Part shown: one piece after another, positions 44,964 through 54,155 of the stretch
How positions within the stretch are numbered: the first letter of the stretch is position 1
Layout of the letters: each line of letters opens with the position of its first letter
NCBI GenBank assembly: GCA_963662395.1
Contig: OY759511.1
Location: 1,860,001-1,924,000, forward strand
DNA: 64,000 nucleotides
Source: JAPOXR01 sp963662395
GTDB taxonomy: Bacteria; Pseudomonadota; Alphaproteobacteria; Rhodobacterales; Rhodobacteraceae
Direction of reading: 5' to 3'
Program-made: the position numbers and the translations under genes
Notes under the pieces: generated by a model
What the model saw: only the letters and a program-made list of their open reading frames with translations
Told to the model about the DNA's origin: nothing
Database searches by the model: none

Positions 44964-47822
44964 GTGGACGCGGCGATCACCTTCAAACCGGGAGACCTGG
45001 TCAGGGCGAGGCACCGCGAGTGGGTGGTCCTCCCCGAGCCGCGCGACAATCTCCTCAAACTACGTCCGCTCGGCGGCGCGGAAGACGATGCGACGCTCAT
45101 CTACCTTCCGCTCGAGCCCGAGGCGCCGGTGCCCGCGACGTTCGATCTTCCCAATCCCGACGCGCCCGGCCCCCAGCAGGCGGCGCTGCTGTTGCGCGAC
45201 GCGCTTCGCCTCAAACTCCGCGCCGGCGCGGGACCTTTCCGGAGCTTCGGCAATCTCAATGTCGAACCGCGCGCCTATCAGCTGGTACCGCTGCTCATGG
45301 CGCTGAAGCTCGACACCATCCGGCTGCTCGTCGCCGACGACGTCGGTATCGGCAAGACCATCGAGGCAGGGCTGATCGCGCGGGAACTGCTCGACCGGGG
45401 CGAGATCGAGCGCCTTTCCGTCATCTGCCCGCCCCACCTTTGCGAACAGTGGCAACGGGAACTTGCGGAGAAATTTGCCATCGACGCCGAGGTCGTGCGC
45501 ACCGGCACCGCCACGCGCCTGGAGCGCGGACTACGGCCGGACGAGTCAGTGTTCGAGGTCCATCCCTATACGGTCGTCTCCCTCGACTACATCAAGTCGG
45601 ACCGGCGGCGCAGCGATTTCCTTCGCGCTTGCCCGGAGTTCATCATCATCGATGAGGCGCACGCCTGTGTGCGATCGAACACGAACACCAGACACCAGCG
45701 CTACCAGCTTCTCAAAGGCCTCGCGGATACCGAGCCACGCCGGCACATGGTGTTCCTCACCGCGACACCGCATTCGGGCGATGACACCGCCTTCCACAAC
45801 CTGCTTGGCTTGCTGGAACCGAAATTCTCGGCGTTGGCCGACGCGCCCGAAGGCGAGATGCGCCGCCGCCTGCGCGAAGAACTCGCGCTGCATTTCGTCC
45901 AGCGCCGTCGCGGCGACATCGCCGAATGGAAAGACGAGGCAGGCTTTCCTGTCCGCGAGAGCCGGGAAGCGACCTACCGCCTGACCGGCGATTGGGGCGG
46001 CCTGTTCGACGACGTCCTCGACTACGCAAGAACCATGGTCGACCGCACGGCGGATGGGACCAGGCTTCAGCAACGCATGTCCTGGTGGGCTGCGCTCGCG
46101 CTGCTGCGCTGCGCTTCCTCAAGCCCAGCGGCCGCGTCGCTTGCGCTGCGAACCCGTCTTCAGGCCACCGAGGGCGACACGGAGGATGCGCAGGTCGAAC
46201 ACCTGGACCGGAGGGCAGGCGAAACCGTGATGGACGAGACCGCCGACGACTCGCTCGCCCTAAACGAGAGCGTTCCCGCCGGCACGGTCGAGGCGGAGGA
46301 TGCCGAGGCCCTGCGCCAGCTCATCGACCGGGCGGATTCGCTACGCGGTCCGAGGAACGACCCGAAGCTCAGAGCGCTCGTCGACGAGGTCGGCGGGCTC
46401 GTGCTCGACGGTTTCCGGCCCGTCGTCTTCTGCCGCTACATCGCCACCGCGCACTATGTCGGCCACGAATTGAAGCAAGCGTTGGGTGCCGGAAATACCC
46501 ATGTCGCCGTAGTCACAGGAGAGCTCACTTCCGATCAGCGCGAAGAGCGGATCGAGGCGCTCGGCGAACTCGACGAGAAGGATGCGCCCGTCCTGGTTGC
46601 CACGGACTGCCTGTCCGAAGGCGTCAACCTCCAGAACCACTTCAACGCAGTGGTCCACTACGACCTCACCTGGAATCCGACCCGCCATGAACAGCGCGAG
46701 GGTAGAGCCGACCGTTTCGGCCAAGCCTCCCGCACCGTTCGCGCGCTCATGCTCTACGGCGAGAACAATCCCGTCGACGGCGCCGTCCTCCGCGTGATTC
46801 TTCGCAAGGCCGAAAAGATCCGCAAGGAACTCGGCGTCGCCGTACCTTTGCCCGCGGACAACAACAAGGTGATCGACGCCATCATGAATGCCGTCCTGCT
46901 TCACCGCGGCAGACATTCCCGGGCCGACCAAATGGCCTTCGAATTCTTCGAGACCGATAGTGAAGTTGACACAGCATGGCGCATCGCAAGCAGCCGGATG
47001 ACGCGTACGGTCTTCGCACAGCGCCGCCTCACCCCGGACGATGTGCTTCCCGAATGGCGCAAGGCCGTATCCGTCTTGGGCGGTCCGAACGATGTTGACC
47101 GCTTCGTGCGTCTGTCCGCAGAGCGCCTCGGTGCTGCAATTGACCGACGGGACGGCTATTGCCGGATGCCGGTCGCTCACTTCCCGAAGCCCCTTCAGGA
47201 TCGCCTCGACGCCATCGGATTCACCGCATCGGCGAAGATCGCCTTCGCCCAGCCCGCGCCGGCCGGTGCGGACTACATCCACCGTGCGCACCCCTTGGTG
47301 GCAGTGCTGGCGGACTACGTCGCCGAGAAGGCCCTCGACGCTGCCAACCCAGAAATCGGCGCCCGCGCGGGCGCGATGTTCACGCGCGCGGTCGATACCC
47401 GCACCGTGTTCTATCTCCTGCGCCTGCGCTGCCAACTCCAGATAGAACGGCGCGGGCCGGACGGCCGCTTCTCGCCGCTCAGATCACTTCTCGCCGAGGA
47501 GTGTCTCGGTGTCGCGTTCCGGGGCGGCGCCAGTCCCGAAGTAACGACCGAGGACGATGCGTTGTCGCTTCTCACGCTGGAGCCGGGACGCAACATGGCG
47601 GACGGCCAGAAGGTCCACCTCATACGGCAGGCCCTCGACGCATTGCCGGAGATGGAAGACGCATTCGCGCAGGTTGCCGATGACCGGGCTCGCCAACTGC
47701 TTGCAGACCATCGCCGCGTTCGCGAGGCGAGCGACGCCAGAGGCCTGCGCTACGACGTCGTCCCGGCATTGCCCGTCGACAAGATCGGCGTGTACGTCTT
47801 CATGCCCATGGCATCCCTCTGA
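44964..47822 (+). CDS. SNF2-type helicase (DrmD-like)
   Basis: 952 residues from GTG 44964, chosen for GGAGGG upstream and the natural start VDAAITFKPGDLVRARHREW (a small beta-barrel-like domain binding nucleic acid). SNF2/HepA-type ATPase motifs: VADDVGIGKTIEAGL (125-138), FIIIDEAHACV (230), VFLTATPHSGDD, VVFCRYIATAHYV, VATDCLSEGVNLQ and RHEQREGRADRFGQ (about 577). The long C-terminal part has no recognised domain. It starts 17 bases after the giant helicase and ends 2 bases before the methyltransferase. In class 1 DISARM, drmD is likewise directly followed by the methylase gene drmMI. Confidence 0.88.
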   Translation: MDAAITFKPGDLVRARHREWVVLPEPRDNLLKLRPLGGAEDDATLIYLPLEPEAPVPATFDLPNPDAPGPQQAALLLRDALRLKLRAGAGPFRSFGNLNVEPRAYQLVPLLMALKLDTIRLLVADDVGIGKTIEAGLIARELLDRGEIERLSVICPPHLCEQWQRELAEKFAIDAEVVRTGTATRLERGLRPDESVFEVHPYTVVSLDYIKSDRRRSDFLRACPEFIIIDEAHACVRSNTNTRHQRYQLLKGLADTEPRRHMVFLTATPHSGDDTAFHNLLGLLEPKFSALADAPEGEMRRRLREELALHFVQRRRGDIAEWKDEAGFPVRESREATYRLTGDWGGLFDDVLDYARTMVDRTADGTRLQQRMSWWAALALLRCASSSPAAASLALRTRLQATEGDTEDAQVEHLDRRAGETVMDETADDSLALNESVPAGTVEAEDAEALRQLIDRADSLRGPRNDPKLRALVDEVGGLVLDGFRPVVFCRYIATAHYVGHELKQALGAGNTHVAVVTGELTSDQREERIEALGELDEKDAPVLVATDCLSEGVNLQNHFNAVVHYDLTWNPTRHEQREGRADRFGQASRTVRALMLYGENNPVDGAVLRVILRKAEKIRKELGVAVPLPADNNKVIDAIMNAVLLHRGRHSRADQMAFEFFETDSEVDTAWRIASSRMTRTVFAQRRLTPDDVLPEWRKAVSVLGGPNDVDRFVRLSAERLGAAIDRRDGYCRMPVAHFPKPLQDRLDAIGFTASAKIAFAQPAPAGADYIHRAHPLVAVLADYVAEKALDAANPEIGARAGAMFTRAVDTRTVFYLLRLRCQLQIERRGPDGRFSPLRSLLAEECLGVAFRGGASPEVTTEDDALSLLTLEPGRNMADGQKVHLIRQALDALPEMEDAFAQVADDRARQLLADHRRVREASDARGLRYDVVPALPVDKIGVYVFMPMASL

Positions 47823-47824
47823 CC

Positions 47825-50800
47825 ATGGCGAGCGCCCGAGCCAGCCGCGGCTTCACGGCCCTGAAAATCGAAGGGGGCATCCTGCCCTCGGAATTCCTGC
47901 AAACCATCGCCACGCTGCAAGCGCCCCGTCAGGCCGGCGCCGACTACGGACTCTCGAAATCGCTTGCAATCAAGGAGGAGCTTGCCCGCTACTGGCGCAT
48001 CGCCAACGATCTTTACGGGCGCTATTCGGAGCGCCGTCCCCGCCGGGATCTCACCGCGCCCCAGGTCGACATCGACGAATGGCTCGTTCCCTTCCTGCGC
48101 TCGCTTCTCGGCTACGGCGACCTCGCCGCAACCGACAGCGTCCTGCTAGAGGACCGGGTATTTCGGCTGACGCACCGAGCTTGCGAAGGTGCCGTGCCGC
48201 TGCTGCTCGTCACGCACGATTTCGACCTGGACAAGGCCGACCCGCGTCTCGGTCACGACGGCCGACGGCAGGCGCCCCACGGCATGATGCAGGAGTACCT
48301 CAATGCCGAAGACGCTGCGCTGTGGGGCATGGTCTCCAACGGCTCGAAGCTCCGCATTCTGCGCGACAATCCGAGCCTGACCCGGCCCTCCTACATCGAG
48401 GCCGACCTCGACCTCGTCTTCGCGGAAGAGCTCTACCCCGACTTCGCCGCCCTCTGGCTCACCGCGCATTCAAGCCGCCTCAGGCCCCTCGACGACAAGC
48501 CGTCGAGCTGCATCATCGAGTCCTGGCGGGCCAAGGCGCAGGAGACCGGTGAACGCGTGCGGGAGAATCTCCGCGACGGCGTCACCGGCGCGCTGCGTCA
48601 AATCGGCAACGGGTTCCTTCGCCATCCGGCGAATATTGAGCTGCGCAAAGCGCTCGAAACCGGCGCGCTCTCATCCGAGCGCTACTTCCAACAACTCCTT
48701 CGGCTCATCTACCGCCTGCTCTTTCTCTTCACCGCCGAGGAGCGCAACCTGCTTCACGCGCCGGACGCCACGGACGAACAAAGAGCCGTGTTCGCGAACG
48801 GCTACGCACTCTCGCGACTGCGCGAGCGCGCGCTGCGCCGCCGCCATTACGACGGGAACCGGGACCTCTGGCAAGGGCTCCAGATCACCTTTGGCGCTCT
48901 AGCCAAGGGCGCTCCTGGACTGGGACTGCCGCCACTTGGCGGCCTGTTTCGGGACGGCGAATGTCCCGACCTCGACGGCGCCGCCATCGCCAACGAGCAT
49001 CTTCTCGAAGCCGTCCGCACCCTCGCGTTCTTCCGTTCCGGCAACGGCCTCGCCCTCGTCAACTACCGGGACATGGACACGGAGGAGCTGGGTTCCGTGT
49101 ACGAGAGCCTGCTGGAACTTCGCCCCGTCATCGGCGTGGACGCCACGCCCTGGACATTCGCCTTCATCGGTGATGCCAATGGCGAACGCGCCAAGGGGTC
49201 CGAGCGCAAGCTCACCGGTTCCTACTACACGCCGCCGTCGCTGGTCAGCGAACTCATCAAATCGACGCTCGACCCCGTGATCGCGGACGCCGTCAATGCT
49301 CGACCCGAAGATCCGCGCGCCGCGCTTCTCGATCTGAAGGTGATCGACCCCGCCTGCGGTTCCGGGCATTTCCTGCTGGCCGCGGCCCGCCGCCTCGCCG
49401 CCGAGATCGCCCGTATCGAATCCGGCGCAGACACGTCGGATGAACGTACCCGCCAGCACGCGCTACGTGATGTGGTCCAGCACTGCATCTATGGGGTCGA
49501 CCGTAATCCGCTTGCCGTCGAACTCTGCAAGACCGCGCTCTGGATGGAGACGGTCGAGCCCGGCAAGCCGCTCACCTTCCTCGATTCCCACATCCTACAG
49601 GGCGACAGTCTGGTCGGCATTCTCGACCCCGAGATCATGGCGAACGGCATACCCGACAACGCTTTCAAACCATTGACCGGTGATAACAAGACCGTTTGCA
49701 AGGACCTCAAGAGGAACAATAGGCATCGAGGGCAACGAAGCCTATTCGATCAGGACGCATCCATGGAAGTCGCCATCTCAAGCCTCGACCTGGATGCCAT
49801 GCCCGAAGACTCACTCGAAGATGTCGAGCGCAAACGCGTGACCTGGCGTGCCGGGTTGAGTGACAACACCCGGGTCCGAGAGACCATGCGCGCCGACCTC
49901 TTCGTCGGGGCGTTCTTCGCGCCCAAGACGCTCGACAACGTCGAATTCGTGCCTCTCAGTGATGACATTGATCGTCTTGACCACAACATCCCGCTGCGAC
50001 CCGGCGTCGAGGACCTCGCCCGGAAATTGGCCGATACCAGCCACTTCTTTCACTGGCATCTCGCGTTCGCCGAGATCATGCAGGACGGCGGCTTCGACGT
50101 AGTGCTAGGAAATCCGCCTTGGGAAGTCTCTCAGCTCAATGAAGAAGAGTGGTTCGCGAGCAGGGCGTCAAGTATAGCCAACTTGGCTGGCGCCGCGCGA
50201 AAACAAGCTATTGCCAAACTTCGGAAAGATAATCCGCCGCTTTGGATCGAGTATCAGAACGCTTTGTATGACTACAACGCGAAGAACACCTTTTGCCGCG
50301 CATCTGGTCGATATTCCCTTAGCACGTCCGGAAAGCTCAACAGCTATGCGCTCTTTTCCGAAGCTTTCATGCACCTCGTCAACTCGCGAGGCCGCACCGG
50401 CCTGATCGTGCCCACAGGCATCGCCACGGACCATTCCACCAGAGCATTCTTCGAGCACACCGTAACCCACTCAAGGCTTGTCAGTCTTTATGACTTTGAG
50501 AACCGCGAGAAAGTCTTCCCCGGCATCGATAGCCGGATCAAATTTTGCCTCCTCACATTAAGCGGCAAGGGTAAGCCCGTACCTGAAGCCGAGTTCGCGT
50601 TCTTCCTGCATCGGGCGGAACAATTGAAGGAACCCGAGCGGCGTTTCACGCTCAGCGTTGAAGACTTCTCGCTGTTCAACCCCAACACTCGAACTTGCCC
50701 AATCTTCCGCACGAAACGAGACATGGAAGTCGCGCGCAAGATGTACCGACGAGCAGGGGTTCTGTGGAGAGATCGAAGATCCGATGTGCCCGAAGCGAAC

Positions 50801-51400
50801 CCTTGGGGAATCAGCTTCATGCAAATGTTCAACATGACCAGCGATTCAGGACTGTTCCGGACACGCAATGAACTGACCGACGAAGGATGGGAACTTGATG
50901 GCAACGTATTTGTACGCCATGACAAACGGTATCTGCCCTTGTACGAGGCCAAGCTGTTTCATCAATACGACCACAGGTTTGCTACTTTCGAGGGCGGTTC
51001 CGTTCGGGACATTCGGAACGGCAATGCCCGGCTAATGACGGCGGACGAGAAATCCGACCCAAGCGCTGTCGCGATTCCGAGATACTGGGTTGCAGAAGAA
51101 GAAGTTGCAGAAAGACTTGACATTAGCGAAACAGCCACAAAATTGACCGCCGAGCCGAGCCGAGCCGAGCCGAGCCGAGCCGAGCCGAGCCGAGCCGAGC
51201 CGAGCCGAGCCGAGCCGAGCCGAGCCGAGCCGAGCCGAGCCGAGCCGAGCCGAGCCGAGCCGAGCCGAGCCGAGCCGAGCCGAGCCGAGCCGAGCCGAGC
51301 CGAGCCGAGCCGAGCCGTATTCGACGCGCTCACTCAATTGGGTCGCAGTTCTCTCTCAGGGACATCGCACGAGCAACCGACGAGCGGACCTCGGTCCTAG
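47825..51400 (+). CDS. Eco57I-type N6-adenine DNA methyltransferase, C-terminus truncated at a pentanucleotide tract
   Basis: 1191 residues as read now. The N-terminal half is helical with no named domain. The methylase core has SYYTPPSLVSELI (about 466), IDPACGSGHFLLAAARRLA (motif I, 508), YGVDRNPLAVELCKTALW, and VVLGNPPWEVSQL (catalytic NPPW, 763). This is the PglX/DrmMI type. At residues 1110-1164 it runs into 11 EPSRA units encoded by a 5-bp repeat, then 27 unrelated residues and a stop. The recognition domain that should follow lies out of frame or in a separate frame at 51629-52300. A truncated product would probably lack target recognition, so the system may be switched off at this repeat length. 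From about 50.1 kb base composition is visibly less GC-rich than the rest of the operon. Confidence 0.85.
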   Translation: MASARASRGFTALKIEGGILPSEFLQTIATLQAPRQAGADYGLSKSLAIKEELARYWRIANDLYGRYSERRPRRDLTAPQVDIDEWLVPFLRSLLGYGDLAATDSVLLEDRVFRLTHRACEGAVPLLLVTHDFDLDKADPRLGHDGRRQAPHGMMQEYLNAEDAALWGMVSNGSKLRILRDNPSLTRPSYIEADLDLVFAEELYPDFAALWLTAHSSRLRPLDDKPSSCIIESWRAKAQETGERVRENLRDGVTGALRQIGNGFLRHPANIELRKALETGALSSERYFQQLLRLIYRLLFLFTAEERNLLHAPDATDEQRAVFANGYALSRLRERALRRRHYDGNRDLWQGLQITFGALAKGAPGLGLPPLGGLFRDGECPDLDGAAIANEHLLEAVRTLAFFRSGNGLALVNYRDMDTEELGSVYESLLELRPVIGVDATPWTFAFIGDANGERAKGSERKLTGSYYTPPSLVSELIKSTLDPVIADAVNARPEDPRAALLDLKVIDPACGSGHFLLAAARRLAAEIARIESGADTSDERTRQHALRDVVQHCIYGVDRNPLAVELCKTALWMETVEPGKPLTFLDSHILQGDSLVGILDPEIMANGIPDNAFKPLTGDNKTVCKDLKRNNRHRGQRSLFDQDASMEVAISSLDLDAMPEDSLEDVERKRVTWRAGLSDNTRVRETMRADLFVGAFFAPKTLDNVEFVPLSDDIDRLDHNIPLRPGVEDLARKLADTSHFFHWHLAFAEIMQDGGFDVVLGNPPWEVSQLNEEEWFASRASSIANLAGAARKQAIAKLRKDNPPLWIEYQNALYDYNAKNTFCRASGRYSLSTSGKLNSYALFSEAFMHLVNSRGRTGLIVPTGIATDHSTRAFFEHTVTHSRLVSLYDFENREKVFPGIDSRIKFCLLTLSGKGKPVPEAEFAFFLHRAEQLKEPERRFTLSVEDFSLFNPNTRTCPIFRTKRDMEVARKMYRRAGVLWRDRRSDVPEANPWGISFMQMFNMTSDSGLFRTRNELTDEGWELDGNVFVRHDKRYLPLYEAKLFHQYDHRFATFEGGSVRDIRNGNARLMTADEKSDPSAVAIPRYWVAEEEVAERLDISETATKLTAEPSRAEPSRAEPSRAEPSRAEPSRAEPSRAEPSRAEPSRAEPSRAEPSRAEPSRAVFDALTQLGRSSLSGTSHEQPTSGPRS
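51151..51315. repeat. 33 perfect tandem copies of CGAGC (GCCGA)
   Basis: 165 bases of uninterrupted pentanucleotide repeat; partial units extend it to 51149-51317. 33 units equal 55 codons, so the tract is presently in frame. It lies inside the methyltransferase gene just before the recognition domain. No unit carries a substitution, which is what ongoing slippage produces. A gain or loss of one unit changes the downstream frame. The reverse strand is open too (ARLGS repeats), a by-product of the repeat. Confidence 0.97.
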
Positions 51401-51562
51401 CGATGACTCCTCTCGTCGCCTTTGGTCACACATCAACGATGTTGTTCCATGGCTCATCGCGTTCCGCGACGTCACAAATGCGACTAACGAGCGGACAGGG
51501 ATAACTTCAATGATCCCCGCATTCGGTGCCGGCCATACAGTAACAGTCTTGGTTCTTGAGTA
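51318..51562 (+). pseudogene. Two alternative recognition-domain fragments in the other two frames
   Basis: Right after the repeat, the frame reached by losing one unit reads FSLRDIARATDERTSVLAM then PLVAFGHTSTMLF, stopping at 51503. The frame reached by gaining one unit reads on through LWSHINDVVPWLIAFRDVTN, ATNERTGITSMIPAFGAGHT and stops at 51562. Both match the block FRDITNATNERTxxxxxxPxxGxGH found at the start of the recognition domain of Eco57I/PglX-type methylases. They are tandem, non-identical versions of one block, so they are remnants of different alleles rather than one frameshifted copy. Confidence 0.7.
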
Positions 51563-51628
51563 ATACCGCGTGTGTCTTGAGTTCGACAAGACGGGAACTT
51601 TTCTGCTCCTTCACATGGAACCCGTACT

Positions 51629-52300
51629 ATGAGTGAAGGCGGTACCGCTATTCGTTTCGATTACGTACAGGTGCTCCAAGCTTTTCGAGACATCACCAAC
51701 TCGACGAATGAACGGACATTGATCGTCGATAACATTCCCCCAGGACCAGTGGGGAACAACGCTCCGGTCATCGCGTATCGACACTCTCGCGCCGTAGCGT
51801 TTGCGCTTGTCTTGGCAAACATGAACAGCATTCCGCTCGATTGGTCCGCCAGACTCTCCGTCGGCGGGGTGCACATGAGTTTCTTCATCGTCAAGCAACT
51901 CCCTGTCCTGCCACCCGATGCGTATTTGAGGCCGAGTAGTGTCGGCCACCCCTATGTGCAGTTGATCGTTCCTCGAGTACTGGAATTGACCTACACATCC
52001 AGAGAAATGGATGGATTTGCCAGTGATCTGGGCTATTGCGGCCCGCCTTTTACTTGGAACGAGGAACGACGACATTTCCTTCGGTCCGAACTCGACGCCA
52101 TCTTCGCCCACATGTACGAACTCAGTCGTGCCGATCTCGAATGGATCCTTGACGCCCCGCAGCCGAGTTCAGCCTTTGCATCCCTAAAGCAGCACGAATT
52201 GAAAGAATTCGGCGAGTACCGTACGTCACGATACGTGCTGCGCGCATATGATCTACTTAAAGGCGGTCACCCTCTCGATCTTCATGCCAGCGCAATATAG
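51629..52300 (+). CDS. Detached methyltransferase recognition-domain C-terminus
   Basis: 223 residues from ATG 51629, continuing the methyltransferase family: VLQAFRDITNSTNERTLIVD then NIPPGPVGNNAPV (third version of the block), VLANMNSIPLDWSARLSVGG, HMSFFIVKQLPVLPPDAYL, and a helical end. It is in the same frame as the main methyltransferase, but two or more stops (51398, 51404 and later) lie between. It might be made as a separate specificity subunit, or be the decayed tail of the gene. No clear ribosome site before the ATG. Confidence 0.65.
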   Translation: MSEGGTAIRFDYVQVLQAFRDITNSTNERTLIVDNIPPGPVGNNAPVIAYRHSRAVAFALVLANMNSIPLDWSARLSVGGVHMSFFIVKQLPVLPPDAYLRPSSVGHPYVQLIVPRVLELTYTSREMDGFASDLGYCGPPFTWNEERRHFLRSELDAIFAHMYELSRADLEWILDAPQPSSAFASLKQHELKEFGEYRTSRYVLRAYDLLKGGHPLDLHASAI

Positions 52301-52807
52301 AGATCGCTTTGCAGCAGTGCAAAAACCCGACCTGCATGCAAGATCTTAAGCAATTGATGGTCCGGGCTGCGCGAATGGATGTCCGTCTTGGAACTGGCAC
52401 TTGGGTACATTTAGCAAGAAGCGATGACCCGATCGGAGGTACGATCCATGGCTTGTGAGGAGCTGGCCAACGGTGAGGGACAGGTCACGGCAGTTCCCGC
52501 AAGCGAAGTTGGCGGATTTGTGGGTGCGGCTGCGGAACAGGGGCGTGCTTGATGGCCGAACTTGATTCCTGATCTTAATCAGGTTCTGGAGTTCACGCAG
52601 GTGATGGGCACTGCAGGCTCTGCACGCGTCTCTCTATCCTCCCTTCGAAAGATTTGCTTTGCCGAATTCGACATTGAGCCCGTCAACCTAGAAATGAAAC
52701 CATGGGGCGGCACATGCGGCTGGTGCTGCCCGGCCATGATCGGGGGCTCCGGTGAAGGATTGTAGTTGCGAAGATTATTTGATCCGGCTTCTGGAGATCG
52801 TGACAGC
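52301..52807. other. Gap between island and biotin transporter genes
   Basis: No confident gene in about 500 bases. Short protein-like scraps occur, for instance QFPQAKLADLWVRLRNRGVLDG near 52490 on the plus strand, but they are too short to assign. This is probably the right boundary of the island. I see no attachment-site repeat matching the left boundary at 39.1-39.3 kb by eye. Confidence 0.35.
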
Positions 52808-53578
52808 ATGACATTCGGCAAGGCTCAGGGCGATTCAGGCCGGTCCCGCATGCTGGTCTTGGAGGATGTCTCCTACCACGCCGACTCCCGGGTGATACTG
52901 GACGGTATTTCGCTGCGGGTCTGCGAACGAAGGACGGGAATCGTCGGTCTGAATGGTTCCGGCAAGACTACGCTGGCCCGACTTGTCTGTGGCCTGATCA
53001 AACCGACCAACGGCAGGATCACCGTCAACGGGGTCGATGTCGCCCGTGACCGTCGGGCGGCCCTGAACCTGGTCGGGCTGGTATTTCAGAACCCGGATCA
53101 CCAGATCATCTTTCCGACCGTTGAAGAGGAGATTTCGTTCGGCCTGACCCAGAAGGGCCTGTCAAAGGCAGCGGCCGCGGATTTGTCGCACTCGACGCTT
53201 GCCGGGTTCGGCCGACGGGATTGGGCAGACCGGCCGGTTGCATCCCTGTCGCAGGGACAGCGTCATCTCGTCTGCATCATGGCGGTTGCAGCGATGCAAC
53301 CGTCATTGCTGGTGCTTGACGAGCCGTTTTCCGGCCCGGATATCCCCACGATCCGCCAGTTGCACAGGCAGTTGAATTGCCTGGATGCTGCACAAATCCT
53401 GATTACTCATGACCTGCAATATCTGCAGGACCACGAGCGGGTGATCTGGCTTGACAACGGAAGGATACGGGGTGATGGCACACCCGGGCAGGTGCTTGCC
53501 GAGTTCACCGAAGAAATCGACAGGATGAGCGACACCGATGCTTTCGCTGAATTCACCAGTCCGAACACCGTATCATGA
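52808..53578 (+). CDS. bioM: Biotin transporter ATPase BioM
   Basis: 256 residues from ATG 52808; ATG 52850 (MLVLEDVSYHAD) is an alternative. CbiO-type ABC ATPase: GIVGLNGSGKTTLARL (Walker A), VFQNPDHQIIFPTVEEEISFGL (the NPDxQ loop of ECF transporters), SLSQGQRHLVCIMAVAAMQP (signature) and LLVLDEPFSGPD (Walker B), with ITHDLQYL. Energises biotin uptake with BioN and BioY, whose genes follow with overlaps of 41 bases and 1 base. Confidence 0.9.
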   Translation: MTFGKAQGDSGRSRMLVLEDVSYHADSRVILDGISLRVCERRTGIVGLNGSGKTTLARLVCGLIKPTNGRITVNGVDVARDRRAALNLVGLVFQNPDHQIIFPTVEEEISFGLTQKGLSKAAAADLSHSTLAGFGRRDWADRPVASLSQGQRHLVCIMAVAAMQPSLLVLDEPFSGPDIPTIRQLHRQLNCLDAAQILITHDLQYLQDHERVIWLDNGRIRGDGTPGQVLAEFTEEIDRMSDTDAFAEFTSPNTVS

Positions 53579-54155
53579 CATCCGGCCAGGGTTGAAGCTC
53601 GCAGCCCTGTGCGGATTTACCGTCGCGGTTTTCATTACCGAGTCGCCAGCCTGGCTGACCGGTGCATTCCTGCTGGTCCTGGCGCTCTACCTGGTTCCCG
53701 GGACCGGGTTCCTCATCGCCGGATTGCGAAGATTGCTGCCTCTCTGGCCGTTCATTGCCGTGCTGGCGATCTGGCATGCCGCAACAAGTGAATACCTGGA
53801 AGGAATTTCGATCGGGCTGCGCCTGGTGTCGGCGGTGGCGTTGGCCAATTTGGTGACCATGACCACGCGGCTTGATGACCTGGCCGGCCTGGCCGCCCGT
53901 CTTGCCACTCCCCTGCCCCGTACCAGGCCTGTCGCCCGGACCATTGGCATTGCCGTCGCCCTGGTGGTCCGGTTTACGCCGGTCCTTGCTCAGAAGGCCG
54001 GCACCTTGCTGGAAAGCTGGCGGAACCGATCGGCGCGCTCGCCGGGCTGGCGGCTTGTCATTCCCCTTGCAGTGCTTGCAATGGATGATGCCGAACACGT
54101 AGCCGAGGCATTGCGGGCACGCGGCGGCGTGCATCCTGTCGAAAGGGAAGGATAA
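53538..54155 (+). CDS. bioN: Biotin transporter transmembrane protein BioN
   Basis: 205 residues, CbiQ-like. N-terminal hydrophobic helices (LAALCGFTVAVFITESPAW, LTGAFLLVLALYLVPG), then ATSEYLEGISIGLRLVSAVALANLVTMTTR, and the cytoplasmic coupling helices with Ala-Arg-Gly signatures: AHTLLESWRNR-like GTLLESWRNRSARS and AEALRARGG. Shorter than CbiQ, as BioN proteins are. ATG 53538 lies inside bioM. Its stop overlaps the bioY start (TAATG). Confidence 0.88.
   Translation: MLSLNSPVRTPYHDIRPGLKLAALCGFTVAVFITESPAWLTGAFLLVLALYLVPGTGFLIAGLRRLLPLWPFIAVLAIWHAATSEYLEGISIGLRLVSAVALANLVTMTTRLDDLAGLAARLATPLPRTRPVARTIGIAVALVVRFTPVLAQKAGTLLESWRNRSARSPGWRLVIPLAVLAMDDAEHVAEALRARGGVHPVEREG

Noticed and set aside
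51149..51317. CRISPR-like repeat array
   Set aside because: Pure 5-bp tandem units with no spacers and no cas genes in the window.
50962..51337. Long minus-strand frames made of ARLGS repeats
   Set aside because: A 5-bp repeat without stops is open in several frames; these are the antisense reading of the methyltransferase tract.
39297..52300. Complete DISARM or Druantia system
   Set aside because: No separate drmA, drmB or drmC and no druA-D/H genes are visible. Only partial overlap in content, so I report it as DISARM-like and not as either system.
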